From the NCBI RefSeq assembly GCF_024398015.1, contig NZ_CP073747.1:2242501-2306500 (forward strand): a stretch of 64,000 nucleotides of DNA, in the 5' to 3' direction. Made by a program: the position numbers and the translations under genes. Source of the stretch: Kordiimonas sp. SCSIO 12610 (lineage in GTDB: Bacteria; Pseudomonadota; Alphaproteobacteria; Sphingomonadales; Kordiimonadaceae). The notes beneath the pieces are model-generated. The model was not told where the DNA came from. It did no database searches and saw only the letters and a list, made by a program, of their open reading frames with translations. Positions 1-9,017 of this stretch are shown here, in pieces. Position 1 is the first letter of the stretch, and every line of letters starts with the position of its first letter.

Positions 1-1291
1 TATTACCAAAAAGGACCGCCAAACCACCATCCTGACTGTAAGCATGTTCTTTCGCGCGGATACACCCTGCCGTACGATCCAAATCCAGACTATCAAATCT
101 TTTGCTTTGGCTGAAGGCAACCTGTGTTGGAACACGCCCGGGGCCTGCCATATAAAACCGATGAATATCCGGATCATCGGTCTTTGTGACATCAAAATGA
201 TCAACCGCATCACCGATAGTTGGCGTATGAACGGTTGTACAGTCGCGGTTTAAAAGCCCCGCACGATCAAGTTCGCCGAGGATCGCCATAATTCCACCCG
301 CACGGTGAACATCCTGAATATGATATTTGTTTGTCGCTGGTGCAACTTTGCACAAATTCGGTACCTTGCGTGACATTCGGTCAATGTCACTAACGGTAAA
401 ATTAACTTCCCCCTCTTGTGCTGCGGCAAGCAAGTGCAAAATTGTATTTGTCGATCCACCCATAGCGATATCAAGAGCGATTGCATTCTCAAAAGCATCA
501 AAACTTGCGATCGAGCGCGGTAGAACACTATCATCCTCGCCTTCATAATATTGTTTGGCAATCGCAACAATCTGACGCCCTGCTGTTAGGAACAGTTCCT
601 TTCGGTCTGCATGGGTTGCAAGCGTGGTTCCATTACCCGGCAGTGAAAGCCCAAGCGCTTCCGTTAGGCAATTCATGCTGTTCGCGGTAAACATACCACT
701 ACAGGACCCGCACGTAGGGCACGCCGATCGCTCTATTTTTGCGACTTCCTCGTCTGAAATTTGAGGATTGGCGGCATCCACCATCGCGTCAACCAAATCA
801 AGCTTACGAATTGCACCGTCCTCGCCGTAATCGGCTTCCCCTGCTTCCATAGGCCCACCTGAGACAAAGATCGCAGGGATATTAAGCCGCATCGCCGCCA
901 TCAACATACCAGGCGTAATTTTATCGCAGTTGGAAATACACACAAGCGCATCCGCACAGTGTGCATTCGCCATATATTCCACGCTATCCGCTATGATTTC
1001 ACGGCTTGGTAGACTATAGAGCATCCCGTCGTGCCCCATGGCGATACCATCATCAACAGCAATGGTATTAAACTCTTTTGCTACACCACCCGCTTTCTCG
1101 ATCTCGCGCGCAACCAACTGACCCATGTCTTTCAAGTGAACATGGCCCGGCACAAACTGAGTAAAACTGTTAGCCACAGCAATGATTGGCTTATGAAAAT
1201 CATCATCTTTCATACCCGTTGCACGCCAGAGCGCACGTGCGCCCGCCATATTACGGCCATGGGTTGATGTTCGTGATCGATAGTGCGGCAT
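1..1291 (-). CDS. ilvD: Dihydroxy-acid dehydratase, 3' end outside window
   Basis: Dehydrates 2,3-dihydroxy-3-methylbutanoate and its isoleucine-pathway counterpart to the 2-keto acids in branched-chain amino acid synthesis; cytoplasmic iron-sulfur enzyme. About 430 N-terminal codons are present of roughly 610 usual for the family, so the C-terminal third runs off the window's left edge. The start [20 protein letters not shown] is the classic family N-terminus. Cluster-ligand motifs [11 protein letters not shown] and [17 protein letters not shown] are intact, as is [19 protein letters not shown]. The ATG at 1289-1291 is preceded by AAGG about ten bases upstream. It stands alone here, with an AT-rich leader of about 165 bases and no visible leader-peptide attenuator. 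Function is very secure. Confidence 0.96.
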   Translation of the reverse strand, partial: MPHYRSRTSTHGRNMAGARALWRATGMKDDDFHKPIIAVANSFTQFVPGHVHLKDMGQLVAREIEKAGGVAKEFNTIAVDDGIAMGHDGMLYSLPSREIIADSVEYMANAHCADALVCISNCDKITPGMLMAAMRLNIPAIFVSGGPMEAGEADYGEDGAIRKLDLVDAMVDAANPQISDEEVAKIERSACPTCGSCSGMFTANSMNCLTEALGLSLPGNGTTLATHADRKELFLTAGRQIVAIAKQYYEGEDDSVLPRSIASFDAFENAIALDIAMGGSTNTILHLLAAAQEGEVNFTVSDIDRMSRKVPNLCKVAPATNKYHIQDVHRAGGIMAILGELDRAGLLNRDCTTVHTPTIGDAVDHFDVTKTDDPDIHRFYMAGPGRVPTQVAFSQSKRFDSLDLDRTAGCIRAKEHAYSQDGGLAVLFGN

Positions 1292-1458
1292 AATCAAAAC
1301 CTTGATAGATATGGTTAGCTAATTTCGCTGCACCATATAAAGTTACAAAGCAAAAGTCGATAATAATAAACTGATATATGAATATAATTTATAATATAAA
1401 TTCAAAAATATAAGATTTTTTATAATCTTTAGCCATCAACCGTGTTCAAAAGTCAAAA

Positions 1459-1482
1459 AAAGAGCCTCGAATGAGGCTCTTT
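1459..1482 (-). terminator. Intrinsic terminator of the lipoprotein gene
   Basis: Ten-base-pair perfect stem (1459-1468 with 1473-1482) around a GAAT loop. Read on the minus strand it is followed by a run of T residues (A-run at 1454-1461 on the plus strand), so it terminates the minus-strand gene that ends at 1498. Confidence 0.85.
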
Positions 1483-1497
1483 CAAATCATATTCAGA

Positions 1498-2181
1498 TCA
1501 ACCGTTAAGTTCAGCCAATTTTTTACGCGCAGCGTCAACACGATCTTTCACTGCAATCATACTAGTCTTTTGATCATTGGCACGTTGTCTTGCTGTCTCA
1601 GCCGCTAATTTTGCCTTCTCTGCAGATTTTTCCCTTTTATTTGAAGGGTTTGTTTCAGCTTTGGCGATTAACTTCTGAGCTTTCGCTTCTGCTTTCGCTG
1701 CTTTTTTATCCAAGCTTGCCGTTGCTTTTTCTGCTTTCTTAAGCTCTTTCGAAGCAACCTTTAACTCTTTCTCAGTTTCTTTCACCTGTTTATACAGATA
1801 TTCAACCTGCGCCTCAGGAGACCGAATTTGCAAACCACAGTTTTTTTGTACATTCACCTCTTTTAAGGCTTCAAATTCCCCTTTCAGAGTTGAAAACTCA
1901 GCAGCTTCGGGGCCATCCCCGCCTTCAAGGAAGAATAAGCTTGGCCAAAACAAAACCAAGCCAATACCTGTTTGCCAATTATCACCAGACCTCTTTTTCT
2001 TTAAACTACGATATAACTCCAAAGAACGCTGGTTAATCGCCGTCATTTCGGAAGATAACTGCTCACAGTTGTAATCTTCATATTTTACAGGCGATACATA
2101 TGCTGTTGATAAAGAATCTGGATTACTCGCGCACGCGGATAGCGTAGCAATTAATGCTACTGAGCATAATAAGTTTTTCAT
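1498..2181 (-). CDS. Predicted lipoprotein with long coiled coil
   Basis: Function not recognised. The 227-residue protein begins with a lipoprotein signal peptide whose lipobox is LSAC (lipidated Cys17), so it should be anchored in a membrane facing the periplasm. Residues about 25-60 contain YEDYNCEQLSSEM, similar to the start of several small envelope lipoproteins. A short hydrophobic stretch (GIGLVLFWPSLFFLEGG) lies near residues 74-90. The second half is a Lys/Ala/Glu-rich heptad region (KELKKAEKATASLDKKAAKAEAKAQ and on), a likely long coiled coil. A GGGGGA ribosome-binding site sits five bases before the ATG. It is monocistronic, with its own terminator. An envelope structural or scaffolding role is only a guess. 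Confidence 0.75.
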   Translation of the reverse strand: MKNLLCSVALIATLSACASNPDSLSTAYVSPVKYEDYNCEQLSSEMTAINQRSLELYRSLKKKRSGDNWQTGIGLVLFWPSLFFLEGGDGPEAAEFSTLKGEFEALKEVNVQKNCGLQIRSPEAQVEYLYKQVKETEKELKVASKELKKAEKATASLDKKAAKAEAKAQKLIAKAETNPSNKREKSAEKAKLAAETARQRANDQKTSMIAVKDRVDAARKKLAELNG

Positions 2182-2353
2182 AATTCCCCCATGGATTTAG
2201 TTATGCAATCTCACAGTATCGTGATCACGCATAGGTGTACACAAAAAAATCAGGTTTTCTATTACGTTACAAATAGGTAATTTAGTCATATATTTAGATG
2301 CTTAAATGGGTAAAAATATGGCTATCTGATGGTCAATAAAGGCTGATAATATT

Positions 2354-3181
2354 ATGAAATTATCTCGAACATTCTTGGCACTGGCTTCAACAGTGATTTC
2401 AATATCTGCTAATGCGGATCAAATCTGTCATATTGCAAACGCCGGTTTCTATATGGAAAGCGCAGGAAACGGGGTGCTGGTCGATACGGTTATCGACCAA
2501 GGTCTAACGGGTTATGTTCAACCGTCCAAACCCCTTCTTGAGAAAATTGAAAAGGGCCAGACACCATTTGATACTGTCCAACTCGTACTGGTAACACATT
2601 ACCATGCGGATCATTTTGACCCTACTTCAACGCTGCGACACCTAAGGAACAATGCCAACGCGCAGTATATTATGCCGCCGCAAACTTTTGAAATGGTGAA
2701 GAAACTTGGCCTTACTGATCAGGAGGCTGAAAGAATTCACACACCATTACCTGACATGGACGGAAACCCTCAATCTTATGAGTTTCATGGAATTAAGGTC
2801 GAAGCATACCGTATCAGTCACGGGGCAAATCGCCCCATTGAAAACCTTGGATACAAGGTTTCCTTTGATAATAGCTTCAGCTTCTTTCATCCCGGTGATA
2901 TGTCCACAACAACAGAACAACTGAGCTCCGTAGGCTTATCAAAGGCACCAGTCGATTATTTACTACTTCCATTTTGGACGGGATTGAATGAAGACAGTCA
3001 ATCAATGGTAAAAGCATCCTGGAATGCCAAACATATTATTCCAATGCATTTTCAGGAAGAAAACAGGGAATGGATGCAGCAATATGGCGGCCCCGTCGGC
3101 GTTCAAAAGGCAGCTCGCAATGCTTGGGGAAATTCTATTTCCTTAACGGGTGAGATGAACTGTTTACCTATGGAGCAATAG
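2354..3181 (+). CDS. Exported metallo-beta-lactamase-fold hydrolase
   Basis: A 275-residue protein with a signal peptide (MKLSRTFLALASTVISISANA) and a metallo-beta-lactamase fold. The metal motif HxHxDH is present as His82, His84, Asp86 and His87 (THYHADHFDP). Further likely ligands are the His of RISHGANR, the His/Asp of FHPGDMS and the His of IPMHF near the C-terminus. The overall pattern is closest to the UlaG/UPF0173-like or 'MBL fold metallo-hydrolase' group rather than true beta-lactamases. Substrate unknown; the signal peptide places it in the periplasm. Spacing to a Shine-Dalgarno-like AAGG is long, but no better start exists. It converges on the solute-binding-like gene ending at 3201. 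Confidence 0.85.
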   Translation: MKLSRTFLALASTVISISANADQICHIANAGFYMESAGNGVLVDTVIDQGLTGYVQPSKPLLEKIEKGQTPFDTVQLVLVTHYHADHFDPTSTLRHLRNNANAQYIMPPQTFEMVKKLGLTDQEAERIHTPLPDMDGNPQSYEFHGIKVEAYRISHGANRPIENLGYKVSFDNSFSFFHPGDMSTTTEQLSSVGLSKAPVDYLLLPFWTGLNEDSQSMVKASWNAKHIIPMHFQEENREWMQQYGGPVGVQKAARNAWGNSISLTGEMNCLPMEQ

Positions 3182-3200
3182 CTAAAGACGGAACATTGAT

Positions 3201-3995
3201 TTAGCGGGTGAACCCTTCAATAAGAGGTTCATTCGCCAGAATATCGTTCACCAAAGAAACTATATGCGCACCCGTTGGCGTGTTTTTACAGACCACAGAC
3301 TCGTTATTTTCCCGTAAATTGAAAGAAGACGCCTGATATTTCCCCTTCATATCAGGGTGATCACGCATAAAAACTCTCATATCAAGATCAAACGAAACAA
3401 TAACATCAGCCCTGCCTTCTTCCACTATTTTTATCGCATTTTGAAGCGATTCAACGGGCAGAACAGAGGAGGCAGCACTGATTTCAGGATAGGATCGAAC
3501 AAATGCTTGAATAGCGCCGACCTCTCCCGCTACCACATGCCCTTTGACATCTCCAAGCGCTTTGATAGGGGGTAAAAAGTCCGGCGTATAAGCCTTTATC
3601 TTCAGCTTATTAATATGATTAGAAACGATAAAACTACCTTCAGTCATTCCAGCATCCAGATATGGCTGTTTATCCTGTGTGCCAACGAAAACACAATCAT
3701 ATAAGCCTTTAAAAAAATTACTTTGGGCTCTGCGTATCGGCATTATAGAGATCGTAATTTCGCGCTCTGATTTTGCACGAATCCGACTAAGAAGTTGCAT
3801 ATAAAGCCCATCTTCATAAGCGCTGTCCAACAGGTGCGGTACAAACGTACCTGCAAATTTTATTGAGTCACTCTCTTTCGCATCTTGAGCATAGGCAGAT
3901 GTAAACAGCGAAGGGATCAACACACTCACAAGAATAGAGGCAATAAAAGCATATACTATAATTATACAATTATTAGTTTTGTTTATGAAATTCAT
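3201..3995 (-). CDS. Periplasmic solute-binding-like protein, copy 1
   Basis: A 264-residue exported protein: the N-terminal hydrophobic segment ends near SAYAQD, a plausible signal-peptidase site. The rest looks like the type-II periplasmic-binding fold seen in extracellular solute-binding family 3 proteins: a 'FAGTFVPHLLD' first strand, a central 'GHVVAGEVGAIQA' second lobe and a 'GRADVIVSF' strand. It is clearly paralogous to the next minus-strand gene (shared SIMPxRRA, DC, GxIQA, NTP motifs). Two conserved cysteines (in YDCVF and VVCKNTP) occur in both copies and could form a disulfide. No permease or ATPase gene is adjacent, so it may be an orphan sensor or binding protein. GAGGGG precedes the ATG by five bases. 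Confidence 0.75.
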   Translation of the reverse strand: MNFINKTNNCIIIVYAFIASILVSVLIPSLFTSAYAQDAKESDSIKFAGTFVPHLLDSAYEDGLYMQLLSRIRAKSEREITISIMPIRRAQSNFFKGLYDCVFVGTQDKQPYLDAGMTEGSFIVSNHINKLKIKAYTPDFLPPIKALGDVKGHVVAGEVGAIQAFVRSYPEISAASSVLPVESLQNAIKIVEEGRADVIVSFDLDMRVFMRDHPDMKGKYQASSFNLRENNESVVCKNTPTGAHIVSLVNDILANEPLIEGFTR

Positions 3996-4105
3996 TTAGC
4001 CCCTCACTCCTCAGCACTTCAACATTACTAAATTGAGGTAAATAAAATGTGAATCAGCACTTAGGCGCATAACTGAAAAATTGAAAAGGAGACACTCCGA
4101 AACCC

Positions 4106-4873
4106 TTAAAATTCGTCCATTCCAAACAAAATGTTTAACTCATTGTTGGCCCGCAAATCCCGAATTTGTGCATCGATATTATTTATGAGTTGCTGGTTCT
4201 TAGGTGTGTTATGACAAACCATCACTTCATGGCTTTCCCGCAAGCTATAACCTGGTAGTGTATGATAAAGCTCACTTTCCTTTGAACGCACGAGATACTG
4301 GTAGGCATTCACTGAAAAGGATAAAACAACATCTGCCTTATTGTCTTTCAAGAGTTGAAAAGCCTCTTCTTCTCCTTCAACAGGCAAGGAAACCAGCTTA
4401 CGTGCCTGATTGCCAAAGATATCAATCATCGCCTGAATCACACCTCTGGTACCCGTGATTATTTTTCCTTCCAGCGCATCAAACATATTTATTGCTGGCC
4501 TTTGACGGAGAGTGAAGGCTTTCAGCTTTAGGGGATTAATAACATCGGACGAAAGATAAATGCCTTCTTCAATCCCTTTGCCGAGAAAATTATCCTGATT
4601 AACGACGCCTGTGTACAAACAATCAAATCGGTTCTTTTCAAAGTTTAAATAAGCCCGCCGGAACGGCATGATGGACAATGCCATCTCTTCACTGAGAGCA
4701 CCGTTAAACCGATCAAAAAGTTTTATGTATGGGCCTTCTTTTGCATCATCGAGTAAATCAGGGATGTATGTTCCAGCAACAGAAACTGTTTCATGGTCAT
4801 CAAGAGCTATTAAGCTAGATGAGAAGACCAAGAAGCAGATAAAAACAAACAGTGTCCTGGCCCTTACCAACAT
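4106..4873 (-). CDS. Periplasmic solute-binding-like protein, copy 2
   Basis: Paralogue of the gene ending at 3201, about 255 residues. The frame is open upstream to a GTG at 4915, but I prefer the ATG at 4871-4873: it gives a standard signal peptide (MLVRARTLFVFICFLVFSSS) with the basic residues directly before the hydrophobic core. Shared with copy 1 are the AGTYIPDLLDDA start, SIMPFRRA, the FDC and MVCHNTP cysteines, GxIQAM and a KADVVLSF strand. The two genes lie head to tail with 110 bases between them, which suggests local duplication followed by strong divergence. No transporter components are nearby. Ligand unknown; amino acid-like ligands are typical of the fold family. Confidence 0.75.
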   Translation of the reverse strand: MLVRARTLFVFICFLVFSSSLIALDDHETVSVAGTYIPDLLDDAKEGPYIKLFDRFNGALSEEMALSIMPFRRAYLNFEKNRFDCLYTGVVNQDNFLGKGIEEGIYLSSDVINPLKLKAFTLRQRPAINMFDALEGKIITGTRGVIQAMIDIFGNQARKLVSLPVEGEEEAFQLLKDNKADVVLSFSVNAYQYLVRSKESELYHTLPGYSLRESHEVMVCHNTPKNQQLINNIDAQIRDLRANNELNILFGMDEF

Positions 4874-4987
4874 AACCCAACCGTTATGCACAGTATTTAA
4901 ACCGTAATTTTTCACAATTCTGGTGCCAATCCTCTAGGTTACCCCATCCATAATCTTCCAAACAACAAAACTGGAATTTTATAAAAT

Positions 4988-5013
4988 AAAAAAGAGGCCC
5001 TTAAGCCTCTTTT
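4988..5013 (-). terminator. Intrinsic terminator of the gatCAB operon
   Basis: A nine-base-pair stem AAAAGAGGC/GCCTCTTTT (4990-4998 with 5005-5013) with a six-base loop. A-rich sequence on its left gives a U-tract on the minus-strand transcript. It lies 15 bases beyond the gatB stop codon. Confidence 0.85.
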
Positions 5014-5027
5014 CATAAAATACAGTG

Positions 5028-6515
5028 TTAGCCATCAAGTTTAGGCTTCAACAGTTTATTTACAACGCCCGGGTTTGCCTTTCCGCCCGTTGCCTTCATC
5101 ACCTGACCAACGAAGAAACCGATAAGCTTATCCTTACCCCCCCTATACTGCTCTACCTGTCCTGGGTTGGCTGCGATCACTTCATCAATGATTTTCTCAA
5201 TCTCGCCGGTGTCTGAAACCTGTTTGAGGCCTTTTTCTTCAACAATAGCTTCAGCGTCCTTGCCTGTTTCGAACATCACTTCGAAAACATCCTTGGCTAT
5301 ACGGCCAGAGATTGTACCGTCTTCTACAAGCGCCAACAGGTCTGCACCTTGGCTTGCACTTACAGGGCTTTCCGTGATTGTTTTACCAGCCTTATTCAAG
5401 GCACCAAACAAATCACCCATGACCCAGTTCGCGGCTTTAGACGCAATCTTGGCGGCATCTGCCTTGCTCTTAGCGCTTAGTGCATCCAAAAGCGCCTCGA
5501 AATAATCAGAGGTTTCTTTCTCAGCAACCAAAACGCCCGCGTTATAATCACTTAGGCCGAGTGCTTCCACGAAACGCGTGCGTTTCTCGTCTGGCAGTTC
5601 TGGCAAGCTATCCCGCGCGGCGTCAATGAACGCATCATCAAACTCAAGTGGTAGAAGATCAGGATCAGGGAAATAGCGATAATCGTGCGCTTCTTCCTTT
5701 GAACGCATCGAGCGGGTTTCCAGTTTCACAGGATCGAACAAACGTGTTTCCTGATCCACGGCACCACCATCCTCGATAATATCAACCTGACGGCGCGCCT
5801 CTACTTCAATCGCCTGGCGAACGAAGCGGATCGAGTTCACGTTTTTGATCTCGCAGCGCGTACCAAGTGGTTCACCCGCGCGGCGCACTGATACGTTCAC
5901 ATCTGCCCGCATACTGCCCTGCTCCATGTTACCGTCACAGGTGCCAATGTAGCGAAGGATTGTACGCAGTTTCGTCAGGTACGCACCAGCTTCCTCAGGG
6001 CTTGTCATATCCGGCTTTGATACGATTTCCATCAAAGCAACGCCCGAACGGTTCAAATCCACATAGGTGAACTGCGGGTGCTGATCATGCATGGACTTTC
6101 CTGCATCCTGCTCCAGGTGAATACGCTCAACACCAACATCTTTGGTTTTACCGTCACCGAGATCTAGTGTCACAGTACCCTCACCCACGATCGGATGTTT
6201 AAACTGCGAAATCTGATAGCCTTGCGGCAAGTCAGCGTAGAAATAGTTTTTCCGGTCAAAGACAGAGTATTTATTAATCTCTGCACCAATCGCGAGGCCC
6301 GTGCGAACCGCTTGGCGGATACATTCCTCGTTAATTGTAGGAAGCATACCTGGCATTGCCGCGTCCACAAGCGATACCTGTGCGTTTGGTTCCGCACCAA
6401 ATTCGGTTGAAGCACCAGAAAATAACTTGGCGTTTGAGATAACCTGCGCATGCACTTCAAGGCCGATTACAACCTCAAAATCATCCTTGGCACCCTGAAT
6501 AATATATTTGCTCAT
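5028..6515 (-). CDS. gatB: Asp-tRNA(Asn)/Glu-tRNA(Gln) amidotransferase subunit B
   Basis: GatB activates the side-chain carboxyl of misacylated Glu-tRNA(Gln) (or Asp-tRNA(Asn)) by phosphorylation so that ammonia from GatA can amidate it. About 495 residues, normal length. Visible motifs are [11 protein letters not shown] at the N-terminus, the kinase-domain signature around [14 protein letters not shown] and [15 protein letters not shown], and the C-terminal helical/YqeY-like tail ending [10 protein letters not shown]. The frame is open to 6533, but the ATG at 6513-6515 has a strong GGAGGT eight bases upstream that overlaps the gatA stop, so I place the start there. Last gene of gatC-gatA-gatB. 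Presence of GatCAB implies this organism makes Gln-tRNA and/or Asn-tRNA indirectly. Confidence 0.97.
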   Translation of the reverse strand: MSKYIIQGAKDDFEVVIGLEVHAQVISNAKLFSGASTEFGAEPNAQVSLVDAAMPGMLPTINEECIRQAVRTGLAIGAEINKYSVFDRKNYFYADLPQGYQISQFKHPIVGEGTVTLDLGDGKTKDVGVERIHLEQDAGKSMHDQHPQFTYVDLNRSGVALMEIVSKPDMTSPEEAGAYLTKLRTILRYIGTCDGNMEQGSMRADVNVSVRRAGEPLGTRCEIKNVNSIRFVRQAIEVEARRQVDIIEDGGAVDQETRLFDPVKLETRSMRSKEEAHDYRYFPDPDLLPLEFDDAFIDAARDSLPELPDEKRTRFVEALGLSDYNAGVLVAEKETSDYFEALLDALSAKSKADAAKIASKAANWVMGDLFGALNKAGKTITESPVSASQGADLLALVEDGTISGRIAKDVFEVMFETGKDAEAIVEEKGLKQVSDTGEIEKIIDEVIAANPGQVEQYRGGKDKLIGFFVGQVMKATGGKANPGVVNKLLKPKLDG

Positions 6516-6520
6516 GGGTC

Positions 6521-7996
6521 TTACCTCCACCAAATCTTAGGCTGGTGCGTGAAGCCTGCGGCTTCTTCGATCACACCTGATACTTTCAACACTGTTGCTT
6601 CGTCCCATGCTTTACCAAGCACCTGAAGACCAAGCGGAAGACCATTTTTATCAAGCCCTGCCGGAACGCTTGAACCCGGAATACCAGCAAGTGACGCTGG
6701 AACCGTGAACACGTCGTTCAAATACATAGCAAGCGGATCATCAGATTTTTCACCAAAGGCAAACGCAGCAGACGGCGCAGTTGGTGTCAGGATCACATCA
6801 ACCTGTTTGTAGGCTTCTGCAAAATCATTCGCGATCAACTTACGAACCTTTTGCGCCTTAATATAGTATGCATCATAATAGCCCGCTGACAGTACATATG
6901 TACCAATCATAATCCGGCGTTTCACTTCGTCACCAAAGCCTTCACCGCGCGTGGTGTAATACATATCGTCAAGACCGCCGCCCTCTGGCACTTCACGCAG
7001 ACCATAGCGAACACCGTCATAACGCGCTAAGTTTGATGAAGCCTCTGCGGGTGCCACAATATAGTAGGTCGGGAGCGCATATTTTGTATGCGGCAGGCTG
7101 ATGTCAACGATCTCAGCGCCAGCGGATTTCATCCACTCGATACCCTGTTGCCACAAGGCCTCCAGTTCAGGAGACATCCCGTCAAGATAATATTCTTTTG
7201 GAATACCAACCTTAAGGCCGCGGATATCACCTGTTAGCGCCGCTTCAAAGTTTGGAACTTCGATATCAACGGATGTGCTGTCCTTTGCGTCAAAACCAGA
7301 GATACTCTCTAACATGATCGCGCCGTCACGTACTGTACGTGTAATCGTGCCCGCCTGATCCAAGGAACTTGCGAACGCAACCATCCCGTATCGGCTACAG
7401 CGGCCATACGTTGGCTTGATACCAAATGTTCCAGTGAAGGAAGCAGGCTGGCGGATCGAACCACCTGTATCCGAGGCTGTTGCACCCATTGCAGCAAAAC
7501 CGGCAACAGACGCCACAGAGCCACCAGATGATCCACCCGGCACCGTTTCTGTTTCGCCGCGACGCCACGGGTTTTTCACAGGGCCGTAATAGCTTGTTTC
7601 ATTCGACGAGCCCATCGCAAACTCATCCATATTAAGCTTACCAAGCATCACCGCACCGTCATCCCAAAGCTTTTGGGTGACAGTAGATTCGTACTCTGGC
7701 TTGAAACCATCAAGGATATGCGAACACGCAGCTGTGTGAACACCTTTGGTTGCGAACAGGTCTTTAATCCCGACAGGAATACCCGTCATGCCCTTCGCAT
7801 TGCCCGCTTTGATCTGCGCGTCAGCAGTATCAGCCATTTCGAGCGCTTGCTCGGGTGTTTTCGCGATATAGGCATTCAGGGGATCAGCAGCATCCACCGC
7901 CTCGATATGCGCTTCAGTAAGTTCGCGAGAAGAAAGTTCGCCTTTCGCCATCAAATCACGGGCTTCAGCGATTGTTAATTTAATCAAATCACTCAT
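6521..7996 (-). CDS. gatA: Asp-tRNA(Asn)/Glu-tRNA(Gln) amidotransferase subunit A
   Basis: Amidase-signature subunit that hydrolyses glutamine and passes ammonia to GatB. 491 residues, family-typical. The Ser-cisSer-Lys triad is visible: Lys78 in [14 protein letters not shown], the Gly/Ser-rich [13 protein letters not shown] segment, and the nucleophile region [16 protein letters not shown]-terminal [22 protein letters not shown] is also diagnostic. The ATG is preceded by a GGGGG ribosome-binding site. It lies nine bases after gatC and five bases before the gatB start, consistent with co-translation of the heterotrimer. Confidence 0.97.
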   Translation of the reverse strand: MSDLIKLTIAEARDLMAKGELSSRELTEAHIEAVDAADPLNAYIAKTPEQALEMADTADAQIKAGNAKGMTGIPVGIKDLFATKGVHTAACSHILDGFKPEYESTVTQKLWDDGAVMLGKLNMDEFAMGSSNETSYYGPVKNPWRRGETETVPGGSSGGSVASVAGFAAMGATASDTGGSIRQPASFTGTFGIKPTYGRCSRYGMVAFASSLDQAGTITRTVRDGAIMLESISGFDAKDSTSVDIEVPNFEAALTGDIRGLKVGIPKEYYLDGMSPELEALWQQGIEWMKSAGAEIVDISLPHTKYALPTYYIVAPAEASSNLARYDGVRYGLREVPEGGGLDDMYYTTRGEGFGDEVKRRIMIGTYVLSAGYYDAYYIKAQKVRKLIANDFAEAYKQVDVILTPTAPSAAFAFGEKSDDPLAMYLNDVFTVPASLAGIPGSSVPAGLDKNGLPLGLQVLGKAWDEATVLKVSGVIEEAAGFTHQPKIWWR

Positions 7997-8005
7997 GGAA
8001 GCCCC

Positions 8006-8296
8006 CTATTCGATCACTTTAGGTACTGTGAAGAAGCTATATTCAGCCTTTGGTGCGTTTTTAAGCACGCTTTCAGCTTTATCGCCGTCATTCACAATAT
8101 CTTCGCGCCAGCGAAGCTTAGCATTCACAACACTTGCCATCGGCTCGACATTATCCGTATCGACCTCGCCAAGTTGCTCCACCCAGCCGAGAATATTATT
8201 CAATTCACCAGCAAGCGGTTCTAACTTATCATCTTCAATTTTAATTCGGGCCAATCGAGCGATTTTGGCCACAGTCGCCTTATCAATATCCGACAT
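8006..8296 (-). CDS. gatC: Asp-tRNA(Asn)/Glu-tRNA(Gln) amidotransferase subunit C
   Basis: Small subunit (96 residues) that wraps around GatA/GatB and stabilises the amidotransferase. The sequence shows the family pattern: DKATVAKIARLARIKIEDD helix at the N-terminus, LNNILGWVEQLGEVDTDNVEPM in the middle and a C-terminal FFTVPKVIE. First gene of the operon; its promoter should lie in 8297-8450, shared divergently with the acetyltransferase gene. Confidence 0.95.
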   Translation of the reverse strand: MSDIDKATVAKIARLARIKIEDDKLEPLAGELNNILGWVEQLGEVDTDNVEPMASVVNAKLRWREDIVNDGDKAESVLKNAPKAEYSFFTVPKVIE

Positions 8297-8448
8297 GGAA
8301 AATCCTATGAAACGTTCGGAAGTACAGTTGAAATCAAGCGCGCAACTTAGGGCGAAAGATCATTATGAGCAAGGAAAAACAAACAATCATTTGATGATAT
8401 ACGCAAATTTAAAATGAAATCTCATTCGCTTTGTGGCAAATGATACTG

Positions 8449-8985
8449 ATGAGTAGAGAATCAATCCACATACGCGAGGCAACTCCGAAAGATGCCAAGG
8501 CCTTAAACGCCTATATTCGCTTGATTTTCGAAACATCCGAACACCTCATCACGAGCCCTGAAGAATTTCGGCAACCCCCCTGGAAACAAAGGATGTGGAT
8601 AGCCCGCAAGAATACGAATACAAACGAAACCTGTATCATTGCGCTCAAGGACGATAAAATTGTTGGCATGCTCGATAACTGGACCGACAGACGCAAGCGT
8701 GTGAAACATGTCACAACTTTTGCGACTTCTGTTCATCCTGACTATCGTGGTCAAGGGATTGCCAGAAAATTACTAAACGAATTTATTGATCTGGTGCGCC
8801 TTCATCCCACGCTCGAGAAAATAGAACTCCATGTTCATGCTGACAATATTAGTGCAATTGGATTATACGAAAAAATGGGTTTCCTCCGTGAAGGTATCCG
8901 AAGCCGAGCAATTAAATATCAGGATGGCCGTGTGGTCGATGATATATTAATGGCAATATGGCCAAACGAACACAAACAAGACTAA
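8449..8985 (+). CDS. GNAT-family N-acetyltransferase
   Basis: A 178-residue GNAT acetyltransferase; it transfers an acetyl group from acetyl-CoA to an unknown amine. The acetyl-CoA pyrophosphate-binding motif A is clear as VHPDYRGQGIARKLLNEF, followed by motif B, ELHVHADNISAIGLYEKMGFLREG. Start choice is uncertain: TTG at 8431 and ATG at 8440 are in frame, but ATG 8449 puts the first family strand (IHIREATPKDAK) close to the N-terminus; none has a good ribosome-binding site. The stop codon lies inside a 15-base tandem repeat. Likely in the same transcript as the downstream hydrolase gene, 32 bases away. Confidence 0.85.
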   Translation: MSRESIHIREATPKDAKALNAYIRLIFETSEHLITSPEEFRQPPWKQRMWIARKNTNTNETCIIALKDDKIVGMLDNWTDRRKRVKHVTTFATSVHPDYRGQGIARKLLNEFIDLVRLHPTLEKIELHVHADNISAIGLYEKMGFLREGIRSRAIKYQDGRVVDDILMAIWPNEHKQD

Positions 8986-9006
8986 GATAGGCAAGACTAA
9001 GATAGG
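8977..9006 (+). repeat. Tandem duplication of 15 bases over a stop codon
   Basis: Two perfect adjacent copies of a 15-base unit (8977-8991 and 8992-9006). The first copy supplies the last codons and TAA stop of the acetyltransferase; the second lies in the intergenic space and provides a TAGG that could act in ribosome binding for the gene starting at 9018. Looks like a recent slippage or replication duplication. Confidence 0.9.
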
Positions 9007-9017
9007 TTAGAGCAAAT

